From: Paludibacter sp.
GTDB lineage: Bacteria; Bacteroidota; Bacteroidia; Bacteroidales; Paludibacteraceae
Direction: 5' to 3'
Length of the DNA stretch: 64,000 nucleotides
NCBI GenBank assembly: GCA_010365115.1
Contig: JAAFGX010000023.1
Span: forward strand, 1-64,000
Part shown: positions 34,145 to 43,394 of the stretch, one piece after another
Numbering within the stretch: position 1 is the first letter of the stretch
Layout of the letters: every line of letters begins with the position of its first letter
Program-made: the position numbers and the translations under genes
Notes under the pieces: model-generated
Database searches by the model: none
Seen by the model: the letters and a program-made list of their open reading frames with translations, nothing else
What the model was told of the DNA's origin: nothing

Positions 34145-36577
34145 ATGAGACAGATTTTTATTGCATCATGTATGCTGTTTTCAGTCATTTCTACATTCGC
34201 TCAACACACCATTAAAGGAAAAGTATTGGACGAAAATGGTTCCGCTTTGGTTGGAGCCACAGTTATTATTCAGAATAGTTCGTTAGGAAAAACCACAGAT
34301 AAAAATGGTATTTTCCTTTTCGATGAACTTAGTAAAAAAAACTATACGCTTTATGTTTCGTTTTTAGGTTACAAATCGGAAACACTACAAGTTGGAGTCG
34401 ATAACGATGTTTTGGTAAAATTACAACCAACATCGGTTTATATTAATGAAATTACTGTTACCTCGCTACGTGCGAACGACAAATCTGCAGTTGCCTATAG
34501 TGATGTAAAAAAAACCGACATTGAACAACGCAATTTGGGTCAGGATATTCCGTATTTGCTAGCCCTTACACCTTCGTTTATAACCAATTCTGATACCGGA
34601 ACAGGAATAGGCTATACCGGCTTCCGCATTCGCGGCACAGATGCAAATCGGATTAACATAACCGTAAATGGAGTCCCATTGAACGATGCTGAATCACACG
34701 GAGTATATTTTGTAAATATGCCTGATTTTGCTTCATCACTTTCTTCAGTTCAAATCCAACGTGGTGTAGGCACTTCTACCAATGGTGCTGCTGCCTTCGG
34801 AGCAAGCATAAATATGCAAACTGATTTATTAAACTCCAAACCTTATACAGAAATAAGTAGCACTTTTGGTTCGTTTAATACAAACAAAAATTCCATTAAA
34901 GTTGGAACCGGACTAATTAACAATCATTTTGCATTTGACGCACGACTTTCTAACGTTAAATCTGATGGCTATTTAGACCGGGCAAAAGTAGATTTAAAGT
35001 CCTATTATTTTTCAGGAGGATATTATTCGGAAAAAACAGTAGTAAAACTTGTAACTTTTGGTGGCGCAGAAAAAACGTATCAGGCATGGTATGGAGTAAT
35101 TGCCGATTCGCTAAAAACAAATAGAACTTACAACGAATTGGGTAAATATACAAATGGAAATGGAAAAAATCAGTTCTATGATAATCAAACAGATAATTAC
35201 AATCAAACGCATTATCAGCTACAATGGTTGCAAGAGATTAATCCAAAACTACATTTGAATACCACAGCACATTATACAAGAGGGATAGGATATTACGAAG
35301 AGTACAAAACGGATCAAGAGTACAACAAATATGAATTAACACCAGCAATGGTTGATACTGTTCTATTGGGAACAACTGATTTAATAAGACGGAAATGGCT
35401 GGATAATTATTTTGGCGGCCTAACTTTAGCATTAAACTACGAATCAGAGAAAGTAAATGCCTCTATTGGAGGTGCTGCAAGTCGGTATACTGGTCATCAT
35501 TTTGGAAATGTAATATGGGTTAGAAACGCTCAAAATTTAGATGTAGCAAATGAATACTACCGAAGTTTATCGATAAAAGATGAAGCAAATGTGTATGCTA
35601 AAATCACAGCAGAGATTTTTAAAGATCTTTATTTAATGACAGATTTACAGTACAGATTGATACGCTATTCCATGAATGGAGCCAGCGATAAGTTCAATTC
35701 GAATACGAATGCCATGACAGACATTACACAGTCGCACTCATTTGATTTTTTCAATCCCAAACTTGGTTTAACGTATCAGTTAAACAAAAATAATGATATT
35801 TATGCGTCCTATTCTATTGCCAACCGTGAACCCAATAGAAGCAATTATACTGATGCCGGCTCAATAGACCTACCAAAGAGTGAACGTCTGTTCGACATCG
35901 AAATTGGTTACCGTTTACAATCTTCAGCTTTTAGTCTTGGAGCAAATTTATATTACATGAGATATAAAAACCAATTAATTCTTACTGGCAAATTAAGTGA
36001 AATTGGAGAATTATTGACATCAAATGTCGCAGACAGCTATCGGTCTGGCATTGAAATTACTGCTGGTTCAAAAATTACTGACTGGTTGAAATGGGATGGC
36101 AATCTAACTTTGAGTCGGAATAAAATCTTAAATTTCACTGAAGAAGGAGTGGACGTTTATGATAATGATATAGATTGGAACTGGTTGGAAAGCAGAAACA
36201 ACTTTTTGGGAACAACTGATATAGCTTATTCACCAAGCGTAATTAGTAACAGCATTTTCACTTTCACTTTCAAAAAACTTGAATTCGGACTTCTCTCAAA
36301 CTACGTAGGCAAGCAATTTATTGATAACACTTCTGATAACGAACGCTCTATTGATGCCTATTTTGTAAACAATCTGAATTTTAAATATGCGTTAAGGTTA
36401 AACAAAGTCAAATCTATTGATTTTAATTTGCTTGTAAATAACTTATTTAATGCACAATATGCAACTAATGGTTGGACATGGTATTCGTATTACATGAATA
36501 ATAAACGTGTCAATGAATTAAGGTTCTTCCCACAAGCAGGAATTAATTTTTTAGCAGGAGTTACTGTGAAATTCTAA
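34145..36577 (+). CDS. TonB-dependent outer-membrane receptor, TPP-riboswitch-controlled (probable thiamine uptake)
   Basis: An outer-membrane active transporter of 810 residues. A signal peptide ends STFA with Gln at +1. A carboxypeptidase-regulatory-like domain follows (about 22-100, IKGKVLDENGSALVGATVII). The plug has GFRIRGTDANRINITVNGVPLNDAESHGVYF and the SSVQIQRGVGTSTNGAAAFGASI segment. A 22-strand barrel fills the rest, ending FLAGVTVKF with terminal Phe. The riboswitch points to import of thiamine or a thiamine precursor across the outer membrane, as for the omr1/OMthi receptors of Bacteroidota. No inner-membrane PnuT or thiamine kinase gene follows. Confidence 0.9.
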   Translation: MRQIFIASCMLFSVISTFAQHTIKGKVLDENGSALVGATVIIQNSSLGKTTDKNGIFLFDELSKKNYTLYVSFLGYKSETLQVGVDNDVLVKLQPTSVYINEITVTSLRANDKSAVAYSDVKKTDIEQRNLGQDIPYLLALTPSFITNSDTGTGIGYTGFRIRGTDANRINITVNGVPLNDAESHGVYFVNMPDFASSLSSVQIQRGVGTSTNGAAAFGASINMQTDLLNSKPYTEISSTFGSFNTNKNSIKVGTGLINNHFAFDARLSNVKSDGYLDRAKVDLKSYYFSGGYYSEKTVVKLVTFGGAEKTYQAWYGVIADSLKTNRTYNELGKYTNGNGKNQFYDNQTDNYNQTHYQLQWLQEINPKLHLNTTAHYTRGIGYYEEYKTDQEYNKYELTPAMVDTVLLGTTDLIRRKWLDNYFGGLTLALNYESEKVNASIGGAASRYTGHHFGNVIWVRNAQNLDVANEYYRSLSIKDEANVYAKITAEIFKDLYLMTDLQYRLIRYSMNGASDKFNSNTNAMTDITQSHSFDFFNPKLGLTYQLNKNNDIYASYSIANREPNRSNYTDAGSIDLPKSERLFDIEIGYRLQSSAFSLGANLYYMRYKNQLILTGKLSEIGELLTSNVADSYRSGIEITAGSKITDWLKWDGNLTLSRNKILNFTEEGVDVYDNDIDWNWLESRNNFLGTTDIAYSPSVISNSIFTFTFKKLEFGLLSNYVGKQFIDNTSDNERSIDAYFVNNLNFKYALRLNKVKSIDFNLLVNNLFNAQYATNGWTWYSYYMNNKRVNELRFFPQAGINFLAGVTVKF

Positions 36578-36601
36578 AACTAAAATTGTTTATCCCAAAT
36601 T

Positions 36602-36628
36602 AAAGGCACAAGAGATTGTGCCTTTTTT
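36602..36628 (+). terminator. intrinsic terminator after the TonB receptor
   Basis: AAAGGCACAA and TTGTGCCTTT form a 10-bp stem with a four-base GAGA loop and a T tail, so the MFS gene downstream is outside riboswitch control. Confidence 0.9.
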
Positions 36629-36749
36629 ATTAACAATTATTTTATAATTCAACCAAAATAATTATATTTGCAATCTAAATGCAATAATTCATTACTAAAA
36701 TCGCATAAAAATAACCAAATAATAATTTAATACAGAAAAAAGAATCCTT

Positions 36750-38030
36750 ATGACTAATCAGAATAAGCAAAAAACAATGAATCGTTGGCTTCCAATTATT
36801 GCAGCAGTAGTTATCCAATTTTGTCTTGGCACGGCGTACATCTGGTCGGTATTTCAAACAGGCATTGCAAACAAACTCTTTAATGGCGACAATGCCTCTG
36901 CGGCACTTACATTTTCAATTTTATTGGGAACATTAACGCTTGGTAGTACCATTGGAGGACGGATGCAAGACAAACACACGCCTCGTCCGGTAGTTTTTTG
37001 GGGCGGTTTAATACTTGGATTTGGATTTATATTGGCTTCATTTGCTTCGCCTGCTTTTCCATGGCTATTGTGGGTGGCTTATGGTGTTACGGGGGGTTTC
37101 GGTATGGGAATGATTTATTCCACTCTTATTGCTACATGCCAGAAATGGTTTCCCGACAAGAGAGGATTGATTACCGGAATTATTGTTTCCGCACTGGGAT
37201 TCGGTGGGGTTATCTTCACTCCTATTGCACGCGCTTTGATTGGTTCGGTGGGCGAATTGCAAACTTTTATGTGGCTCGGTATCATTTTTATCGTAGTAAC
37301 TGTTATTGGTTCATTCTTCATTATCAATCCACCAGTTGGGTTTAAACCAGAGGGTTTTGTTCCGAAAAAATCCAAAAGCAATCTCATTCAGCAGGATTTC
37401 ACTTCGTTAGAAATGATAAAAACTCCACAGTTTTATATTGTTACGGTCACTTTTTTACTCGCCTGCATGGCCGGATTAATGATGATTGGATTTACCGCTC
37501 CCATTGCCATTGCTAAAGGCTTAACGGCAGAAGTCGCTGCCACAGGCGTTATGACTATCGCACTTTTCAATGCATTTGGAAGGGTTTTCTGGGGCTGGTT
37601 GTCCGATAAAATTGGTCGAAAAAACACGTTACTCTTGCTTTTGCTTATCACGGCGGGTGTTATTCTTTTAGTAAATATGGCTGACGGATTAATGTTGCTC
37701 GTTCTTATTGCCGTAATAGGATTTTCGTACGGAGGATTTTTGGGTGTATTCCCTGTTCTCACAGCCGAATATTGGGGAATAAAAAATATGGGTTCCAATT
37801 ACGGAATCATTCTGTTGGGCTTTGGAATTGGCGCCATTGTGTCATCATATATTGCCGGATACTACAAAAACATATCGAATGTAGTAGAAATGGTGGATGG
37901 AGTAAAGAAGGTGATTGGCACCGATTTATCGAAAATGCAACCGGCATTTATTATTGCTTCGGCAGCTGCCATTTTGGGATTTCTATTGTTGGTAACCTTA
38001 AAGCATCCGAAAGAAAAAAGCTTGAAATAA
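36750..38030 (+). CDS. MFS transporter of the oxalate/formate antiporter (OFA) type
   Basis: A 426-residue inner-membrane carrier with twelve predicted helices. OFA-like features are RWLPIIAAVVIQFCLGTAYIWSVFQ in helix 1, GGFGMGMIYSTLIATCQKWFPDKRGLITGI between helices 4 and 5, and FGRVFWGWLSDKIGRKN between 8 and 9. The MFS basic motif GRMQDKHTPRP lies in the loop after helix 2. Substrates in the family range from oxalate to other organic acids; none can be chosen here. The start is ATG 36750. A terminator on each side makes it a single-gene unit. Confidence 0.85.
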   Translation: MTNQNKQKTMNRWLPIIAAVVIQFCLGTAYIWSVFQTGIANKLFNGDNASAALTFSILLGTLTLGSTIGGRMQDKHTPRPVVFWGGLILGFGFILASFASPAFPWLLWVAYGVTGGFGMGMIYSTLIATCQKWFPDKRGLITGIIVSALGFGGVIFTPIARALIGSVGELQTFMWLGIIFIVVTVIGSFFIINPPVGFKPEGFVPKKSKSNLIQQDFTSLEMIKTPQFYIVTVTFLLACMAGLMMIGFTAPIAIAKGLTAEVAATGVMTIALFNAFGRVFWGWLSDKIGRKNTLLLLLLITAGVILLVNMADGLMLLVLIAVIGFSYGGFLGVFPVLTAEYWGIKNMGSNYGIILLGFGIGAIVSSYIAGYYKNISNVVEMVDGVKKVIGTDLSKMQPAFIIASAAAILGFLLLVTLKHPKEKSLK

Positions 38031-38047
38031 CTGATTTTCTTATTTAA

Positions 38048-38086
38048 AATTACAGCCGCCAACATCACTTTTTGGAGGCTGTAATT
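38048..38086. terminator. bidirectional terminator between MFS and cupin genes
   Basis: AATTACAGCC (38049-38057) and GGCTGTAATT (38077-38086) pair, with GCC/GGA extending the stem and a T-rich tail on the + side. It closes both the MFS gene and the minus-strand murI-cupin transcript. Confidence 0.8.
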
Positions 38087-38090
38087 ATTT

Positions 38091-38501
38091 TTAATGCTCC
38101 GATAACGGTTTCCCTTTTTCGCCCATAAAAAAAGCGATAAGCACTACATCTTCTTTCCCATTATTAACGCCATTGTGCATTGTATTTATCACTTCAGAAA
38201 ATGACGAGTTGGTATTAAAATAAAGCGGTTTGCGGTTATCAACTTCCACGGTAAGCGTTCCTTGAATTACGTAAGCAAAAACAGGAAACAAATGTTTATG
38301 CCATCCCGTCGATTTTCCGTGAGGAATAGTCACTTTGTAGATCGAAACTTCATCATTCTTAAAATCAGGGTATACTATTTTTTGACCAATTGATGTTGTG
38401 TCAGTTTTAAGAAGAGGTTCAAGAACCACGCCTGAATTATATTGTGCTTTAGCATTGGCAAAAATACATGTAAGAATGAAAAGTAAAATTATTTTTCTCA
38501 T
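38091..38501 (-). CDS. secreted cupin-domain protein
   Basis: A 136-residue protein with a signal peptide ending ANAKA and Gln-Tyr at +1/+2. A small cupin barrel follows: HGKSTGWHKHLFPVFAYVIQGTLTVEV is cupin motif 1 with metal-binding-type histidines, and NTMHNGVNNGKEDVVLIAFFMGE is motif 2. The reaction is unknown; secreted small cupins of this kind are often annotated simply as cupin proteins. It starts 14 bp after the murI stop on the same strand, so it is probably in the murI transcript. Confidence 0.8.
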   Translation of the reverse strand: MRKIILLFILTCIFANAKAQYNSGVVLEPLLKTDTTSIGQKIVYPDFKNDEVSIYKVTIPHGKSTGWHKHLFPVFAYVIQGTLTVEVDNRKPLYFNTNSSFSEVINTMHNGVNNGKEDVVLIAFFMGEKGKPLSEH

Positions 38502-38515
38502 ATTGAAATTTATTT

Positions 38516-39400
38516 TTAACCCAAATCGATATGTTCGGCTTGAATTTCATCGTTCAAAAAGACAGAAGCCGAGGAAGCGAATTTTTCAACTGATTCGGTG
38601 GTAAAATATCGAATCGAGCCATTTTTGGTACAACGTTCGTCCATTTCGGGATGGCGTTGCAAATAATCCACTAAACTACGCGCTACAATTTCGCCCTGCG
38701 AAACGACTTGAATTCTTTCTGACAAAAGTGATTTAATCTTATCTTCGAGCAACGGATAATGGGTGCAACCTAACATTATTGTATCAATTTGCGCATCAGA
38801 TTCTATTAAATGTAGTACATTTTTCCTGATAAAATAATCAGCTCCTTTGGATAAATATTCGTTATTTTCTATCAGCGGAACCCACATGGGACAGGCTTCG
38901 GATGTAACGATCACATCGTTGTATAATTTTTGGATTTCAAGTGGATAAGAATTGGACTGAACAGTTCCTGTTGTAGCTAATAATCCGATATGTTTTGATT
39001 TTGTCATTGCTCCTACCGCTTCCACAGTTGGTCGAATAACCCCTAAAACCCGGCGATTGGCATCAAGAAGTGGTAAATCATGCTGCTGAATGGTTCTTAA
39101 AGCTTTTGCCGATGCCGTATTGCAGGCCAACACCACCAACTGGCAACCCATTTCAAATAATTTGGTGACGCATTCCAACGTATATTTATAAACCACATCA
39201 AACGAACGTGTTCCGTAAGGAGTACGGGCATTATCGCCCAAATAGACAAAATCGTATTCTGGCAATTCCGTACGAATTTTTTCAAGAATAGTCAAACCGC
39301 CATATCCTGAATCAAAAATACCGATTGGCCCCGGAACTACCCCTAACCCCTGAAGGGGAATTAAGCAAGTATTGGTTTTGACATTTTTCTTCATATTCAT
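38516..39400 (-). CDS. murI: glutamate racemase MurI
   Basis: This cytoplasmic enzyme makes D-glutamate for peptidoglycan, the substrate of MurD. Both catalytic cysteines are present: ACNTASAKALR and MLGCTHYPLLE. GIFDSGYGGLTIL and YLGDNARTPYGTRS are diagnostic. The normal protein begins shortly before PGPIGIFDSGYGG, but here residues 13-22 (LIPLQGLGVV) are encoded by a REP-like repeat, giving a 23-residue N-terminal tail. The ATG at 39400 and the one at 39394 (Met3) both lie ahead of the repeat, so the tail must be translated unless a non-AUG start is used. The product has 294 residues. Confidence 0.94.
   Translation of the reverse strand: MNMKKNVKTNTCLIPLQGLGVVPGPIGIFDSGYGGLTILEKIRTELPEYDFVYLGDNARTPYGTRSFDVVYKYTLECVTKLFEMGCQLVVLACNTASAKALRTIQQHDLPLLDANRRVLGVIRPTVEAVGAMTKSKHIGLLATTGTVQSNSYPLEIQKLYNDVIVTSEACPMWVPLIENNEYLSKGADYFIRKNVLHLIESDAQIDTIMLGCTHYPLLEDKIKSLLSERIQVVSQGEIVARSLVDYLQRHPEMDERCTKNGSIRYFTTESVEKFASSASVFLNDEIQAEHIDLG
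39339..39365 (-). repeat. REP-like repeat inside murI
   Basis: On the gene strand: AATTCCCCTTCAGGGG then TTAGGGGT, translated as IPLQGLGV. Paired with 39444-39469. Confidence 0.85.
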
Positions 39401-39443
39401 TTACAAAAATTTAAGTTGCCATTAATATTAACAAAGGTGAATT

Positions 39444-39469
39444 AGTTCCCCTTCAGGGGTTAGGGGTTC
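39444..39469 (+). repeat. REP-like repeat between the M23 gene and murI
   Basis: AGTTCCCCTTCAGGGG then TTAGGGGTTC. It is the inverted partner of the copy inside murI, 79 bp away. Confidence 0.85.
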
Positions 39470-39486
39470 TTTTTATGGTCATCCTT

Positions 39487-40455
39487 TTAGTCCATCATCT
39501 GTCCGGAGTTATTACTCATTTGAACCATTTTGTCGTATTCAGCAGGTGACAAATCCATGAAATAATAATTTTGTGGATTCATAACAGTTCCTTTGTAATG
39601 GACTTCGTAATGTAAGTGTGGTCCGGTAGATTTTCCGGTACTTCCAACTAACCCGATCACATCACCGCGCTTTACCGATTGCCCAACTCTCACTTTTATG
39701 GCACTCATGTGTCCGTAAAGTGTAAGATAGCCGTACCCATGATTGACTTGAACACAATTCCCATAGCCTTGTTGCCAGCCGGCACTTTGAATGGTGCCAT
39801 TTCCCGTAGCAAAAATATCAGCACCAATGGGAGCTGTAAAATCCATTCCTTCGTGAAACCTTCTGGTGTGATAAACCGGATCGATACGCCAGCCATAACC
39901 GGAAGCCATACGCGTCAAATCTTTATTTAAAACTGGTTGTATAGCAGGTAAATGTTGTAGCATCTTTTCTTTATTTTTGGCTAAAAGCACCAAATCATCG
40001 TACGATTTTGATTGTATGTACAATTGCTTCTTAAGCTCATTGAGTTTCTTAGTTGTTGAAACTACTATTTCCGAATTGGTCATATCCAATAACTGTTCGA
40101 AGAATTCAGTATTGGCTGAAGTTCCTTTTCTAACGGATAATGGAATGAGATCGGCCTGAAAAACAACACGATATAAATTATCATCACGTTGTTGCAAATC
40201 TGATATTATTGATTGTACTTCGTCAAACTGACGTTCCAATACTTTATATTGCGCCTGCATATTTCGCTTTTCTTCGCTCAATTGCTTTTCTTCGGGTGAT
40301 TGTATAGTGGAAACAAAAATAAAGAAAAAAAATGCACCTAAAGACAATCCTGAGATCGCATGAATCAACGTTTGTTTTAGCCAATGTGTAAAGGTATGTT
40401 CAATTTGCTCGTAACTTAACGTTTCGGGATTGAAATGGAATTTTTTCTTTGCCAT
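39487..40455 (-). CDS. M23 (LytM) family metallopeptidase, membrane-anchored
   Basis: A peptidoglycan endopeptidase or a catalytically competent relative. I start at ATG 40455 (MAKKKFHFNPETLSYEQIE), the usual opening of this Bacteroidota family, instead of 40497, giving 322 residues. One membrane helix spans about 30-53 (TLIHAISGLSLGAFFFFIFVS). A coiled-coil region follows (about 60-110, QYKVLERQFDEVQSIISDLQQRDDN). The M23 domain has zinc ligands in RRFHEGMDFTAPIGADI and GPHLHYEVHYKG, so the HxxxD and HxH motifs are intact. It faces the periplasm and lies upstream of murI. Confidence 0.9.
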   Translation of the reverse strand: MAKKKFHFNPETLSYEQIEHTFTHWLKQTLIHAISGLSLGAFFFFIFVSTIQSPEEKQLSEEKRNMQAQYKVLERQFDEVQSIISDLQQRDDNLYRVVFQADLIPLSVRKGTSANTEFFEQLLDMTNSEIVVSTTKKLNELKKQLYIQSKSYDDLVLLAKNKEKMLQHLPAIQPVLNKDLTRMASGYGWRIDPVYHTRRFHEGMDFTAPIGADIFATGNGTIQSAGWQQGYGNCVQVNHGYGYLTLYGHMSAIKVRVGQSVKRGDVIGLVGSTGKSTGPHLHYEVHYKGTVMNPQNYYFMDLSPAEYDKMVQMSNNSGQMMD

Positions 40456-40610
40456 AAAGGAATTTTGGTTATATTCAGTGCGTTTTATACTAAGCACACG
40501 AGTCTAAAAATTGGAGGAAAATGCAAGTTAATCAATCGTTTCTAAAAGAAAATCAACATGTAATTACAATTTTTATACCAACACTTGCTGCAAAAATAAT
40601 AAATTTGAGC

Positions 40611-40618
40611 TACTTTTG
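40611..40618 (+). promoter_or_regulatory. -7 element for alaS
   Basis: TACTTTTG is an exact TAnnTTTG match. Transcription near 40624 gives a ~95-nt leader that contains a tight pair of REP-like repeats. Confidence 0.6.
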
Positions 40619-40646
40619 CAGTCTTTATTTGGTATTATTAACCTAG

Positions 40647-40675
40647 AACCCCTAAATCCCCTAAAGGGGACTCTT
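40647..40675 (-). repeat. REP-like repeat in the alaS leader
   Basis: AACCCCTAAATCCCCTAAAG followed by GGGACTC. The forward partner starts four bases later. Confidence 0.8.
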
Positions 40676-40678
40676 TGT

Positions 40679-40702
40679 ACTCTCTTTAGGAGGCAGGGGG
40701 TC
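40679..40702 (+). repeat. diverged REP-like repeat in the alaS leader
   Basis: CTCTCTTTAGGAGG followed by CAGGGGGTC, 16 bp before the alaS ATG. With 40647-40675 it could fold into one long hairpin that takes up the leader. Confidence 0.65.
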
Positions 40703-40718
40703 ATAGCAAATTATAAAA

Positions 40719-43346
40719 ATGACATCACAAGAAATTCGTCAGTCTTTTCTCGATTTTTTTGCTTCCAAAGGACACAAAATCGTTCCGTCAGCGCCCATGG
40801 TTATTAAAGATGATCCAACTTTGATGTTTACCAATGCGGGTATGAACCAATTCAAAAATATCATTTTGGGCAATGACCCGATAAAATATTCAAGAATAGT
40901 CGACTCGCAAAAGTGTCTTCGCGTAAGCGGAAAACACAACGACCTGGAAGAAGTTGGACACGACACCTACCACCACACCATGTTCGAAATGTTGGGAAAC
41001 TGGTCGTTTGGCGATTATTTCAAAAAAGAAGCCATCGAGTGGGCGTGGGAATATTTGGTTGATGTATTGAAACTAGATACCGAAAGACTTTACGTAACTG
41101 TTTTCGAAGGATATGCTCCGGAAGGTTTGGAACGCGATGATGAAGCCGCAGCTATTTGGGAACAATTCCTACCAAAAAGCCGTATTATCAACGGTAATAA
41201 AAAAGATAATTTTTGGGAAATGGGCGATACCGGTCCTTGTGGTCCTTGCTCCGAAATTCATATCGATATCCGTGACAACGAAGACCGTGCAAAAATTGAC
41301 GGATTGACACTAGTAAACGGAAGTCATCCTCAAGTGATTGAAATATGGAATAATGTATTTATGCAGTACAATCGCAAAGCTGACGGATCGCTCGAAGGAT
41401 TGCCAGCCAAGGTAATTGATACAGGAATGGGCTTCGAACGTTTATGTATGGCCATGCAAGGCGTTAAGTCGAACTACGACACAGATATTTTCACACCTAT
41501 TATTGCAGAAATTGGAAATGTGTGCGGGGCAGTGTATGGCAAAGACGAAAAAGTGGATATTGCTATGCGTGTAATTGCAGATCATATTCGCACCATTGCA
41601 TTTTCTATCACCGACGGTCAATTGCCTTCGAATGCCAAAGCAGGTTACGTAATTCGTCGTATTTTGCGCCGTGCCGTTCGTTATGGTTACACTTTCCTTG
41701 GTCAACGTCATGCCTTTATGTATAAATTAATAAGCATATTGGGCGATGTAATGGGTAAAGCTTACCCCGAACTAGTTTCGCAAAAATCGTTGATTGAAAA
41801 AGTTATTAAAGAAGAGGAAGAATCATTCTTACGCACACTGGAGAAAGGCATCAGTATGCTTGACAAATACCTCCCAACCTCACCCCTAGCCCCTCTACCC
41901 GGGGAGAGGGGAACTGTATTGAGCGGTACAGTTGCATTTACTCTTTATGATACTTTTGGATTTCCACTTGATTTAACAGAGCTTATTCTTCGTGAGAATG
42001 GAATGTCCGTAAATATTGAAGAATTCAATGTTGAAATGAAAAAACAAAAAGAACGCGCACGCAATGCAGCAGCCACCGAAACCGGCGATTGGGTTACGGT
42101 TCGTGAAGGAGACATCAAGTTTGTGGGTTACGATTTTACTTCGTTTGACACAGAGATTTTACGCTATCGCAAAGTGAAACAAAAAAATCAGGAGTATTAC
42201 CAATTGGTACTTTCCAATACACCTTTCTATGCCGAAATGGGTGGACAAGTAGGCGATTGTGGTGTTCTGGTTTCTGAGGATGAAAGAATTGAAATTCTTG
42301 ATACAAAAAAAGAAAATAATCTGGCGGTTCATATTGTAAATCAACTTACAGCGGACGTAACTGCAACATTTACAGCAACAATTGATACTGAAAAACGCAA
42401 GGCTACCGAATGCAACCACTCGGCTACGCACTTATTGCACGAAGCATTGCGTGAGGTACTTGGTACGCACGTAGAGCAAAAAGGTTCGTACGTAAGCCCT
42501 GATGCATTGCGTTTCGACTTTTCGCATTACCAAAAAATGACAAAAGAAGAAATTCGTGCTGTGGAAGCTATCGCCAACCGTAAAATACGCGAAAACTATG
42601 CATTGAACGAAATACGCGACACACCGATAGCTGAAGCACAAGCACTTGGAGCTATGGCGTTATTTGGCGAAAAATACGGCGAGACAGTGCGTGTAATTCA
42701 ATTCGGAACTTCAACCGAACTTTGTGGAGGAACACACGTGCAAGCTACCGGCGAAATCGGAATGGTGCGTATTGTTGCCGAAACTTCTATTGCTGCAGGC
42801 ATCCGTCGTTTGGAAGCCATCACAGCTTCCGGCATCGAAAAATTACTTGACAGTCAACAAGACACGCTGGCAGAAGCCAAAGAAATATTGAATAATACCC
42901 CTGACCTACTGAATGCTATCAAGAAATCACAGGAGGAAAACAGCGAGTTGAAAAAGCAAGTTGAAGCATTTATGCATGAAAAAATCATGTCATTGCGTGA
43001 CAGTTTACTAGCCAACGCCAATGAGATTAATAATATAAAAGTAATTCGTTTCGACGGGAACCTCAATGCTGATCAGGTAAAAACACTGGCATTTCAAATC
43101 CGGAATGTACAAACTGAGCATCTTTTCTTTGTAGCCGGTTGCGTTGCCGATGGTAAACCTTCGCTTACCATTTTGATTTCTGATGATCTGGTAGCAGCTG
43201 GAATGAACGCCGTAAACATTGCCCGCGATGCTGCAAAAGAAATTCAAGGTGGCGGTGGCGGACAATCGTTCTTCGCTTCGGCAGGTGGAAAAAATGCTGC
43301 AGGAATTAATCGTGCTATTGAGAAAGCTTTGAATGCTGTAAAATAG
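40719..43346 (+). CDS. alaS: alanyl-tRNA synthetase
   Basis: Class II synthetase that charges tRNA-Ala. The catalytic domain begins with the [20 protein letters not shown] segment, with [21 protein letters not shown]-like residues ([14 protein letters not shown]). The editing domain has zinc ligands [11 protein letters not shown] and CGGTH, and the C-Ala domain ends with [14 protein letters not shown]. The product has 875 residues. Residues 385-401 ([17 protein letters not shown]) are encoded by a repeat at 41881-41916 and sit in the variable stretch just before [15 protein letters not shown]. This should be a surface loop, so activity is probably kept. The start is ATG 40719. Confidence 0.97.
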   Translation: MTSQEIRQSFLDFFASKGHKIVPSAPMVIKDDPTLMFTNAGMNQFKNIILGNDPIKYSRIVDSQKCLRVSGKHNDLEEVGHDTYHHTMFEMLGNWSFGDYFKKEAIEWAWEYLVDVLKLDTERLYVTVFEGYAPEGLERDDEAAAIWEQFLPKSRIINGNKKDNFWEMGDTGPCGPCSEIHIDIRDNEDRAKIDGLTLVNGSHPQVIEIWNNVFMQYNRKADGSLEGLPAKVIDTGMGFERLCMAMQGVKSNYDTDIFTPIIAEIGNVCGAVYGKDEKVDIAMRVIADHIRTIAFSITDGQLPSNAKAGYVIRRILRRAVRYGYTFLGQRHAFMYKLISILGDVMGKAYPELVSQKSLIEKVIKEEEESFLRTLEKGISMLDKYLPTSPLAPLPGERGTVLSGTVAFTLYDTFGFPLDLTELILRENGMSVNIEEFNVEMKKQKERARNAAATETGDWVTVREGDIKFVGYDFTSFDTEILRYRKVKQKNQEYYQLVLSNTPFYAEMGGQVGDCGVLVSEDERIEILDTKKENNLAVHIVNQLTADVTATFTATIDTEKRKATECNHSATHLLHEALREVLGTHVEQKGSYVSPDALRFDFSHYQKMTKEEIRAVEAIANRKIRENYALNEIRDTPIAEAQALGAMALFGEKYGETVRVIQFGTSTELCGGTHVQATGEIGMVRIVAETSIAAGIRRLEAITASGIEKLLDSQQDTLAEAKEILNNTPDLLNAIKKSQEENSELKKQVEAFMHEKIMSLRDSLLANANEINNIKVIRFDGNLNADQVKTLAFQIRNVQTEHLFFVAGCVADGKPSLTILISDDLVAAGMNAVNIARDAAKEIQGGGGGQSFFASAGGKNAAGINRAIEKALNAVK
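41881..41916 (-). repeat. REP-like repeat inside alaS (single, variant form)
   Basis: CACCCCTAGCCCCTCTACCC followed by GGGGAGAGGGGAACTG. It keeps the frame and encodes [12 protein letters not shown]. It is a longer-stem variant of the repeat. Confidence 0.8.
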
Positions 43347-43394
43347 AATTTGAAAACATAAAACCAAAAAGTAAGGGTAAAAACTATTGTTAAT

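Noticed and set aside
40647-40702. T-box or other amino-acid riboswitch ahead of alaS
   Set aside because: No T-box consensus or specifier loop; the only structure is the pair of GC-rich REP-like repeats seen at many other loci.
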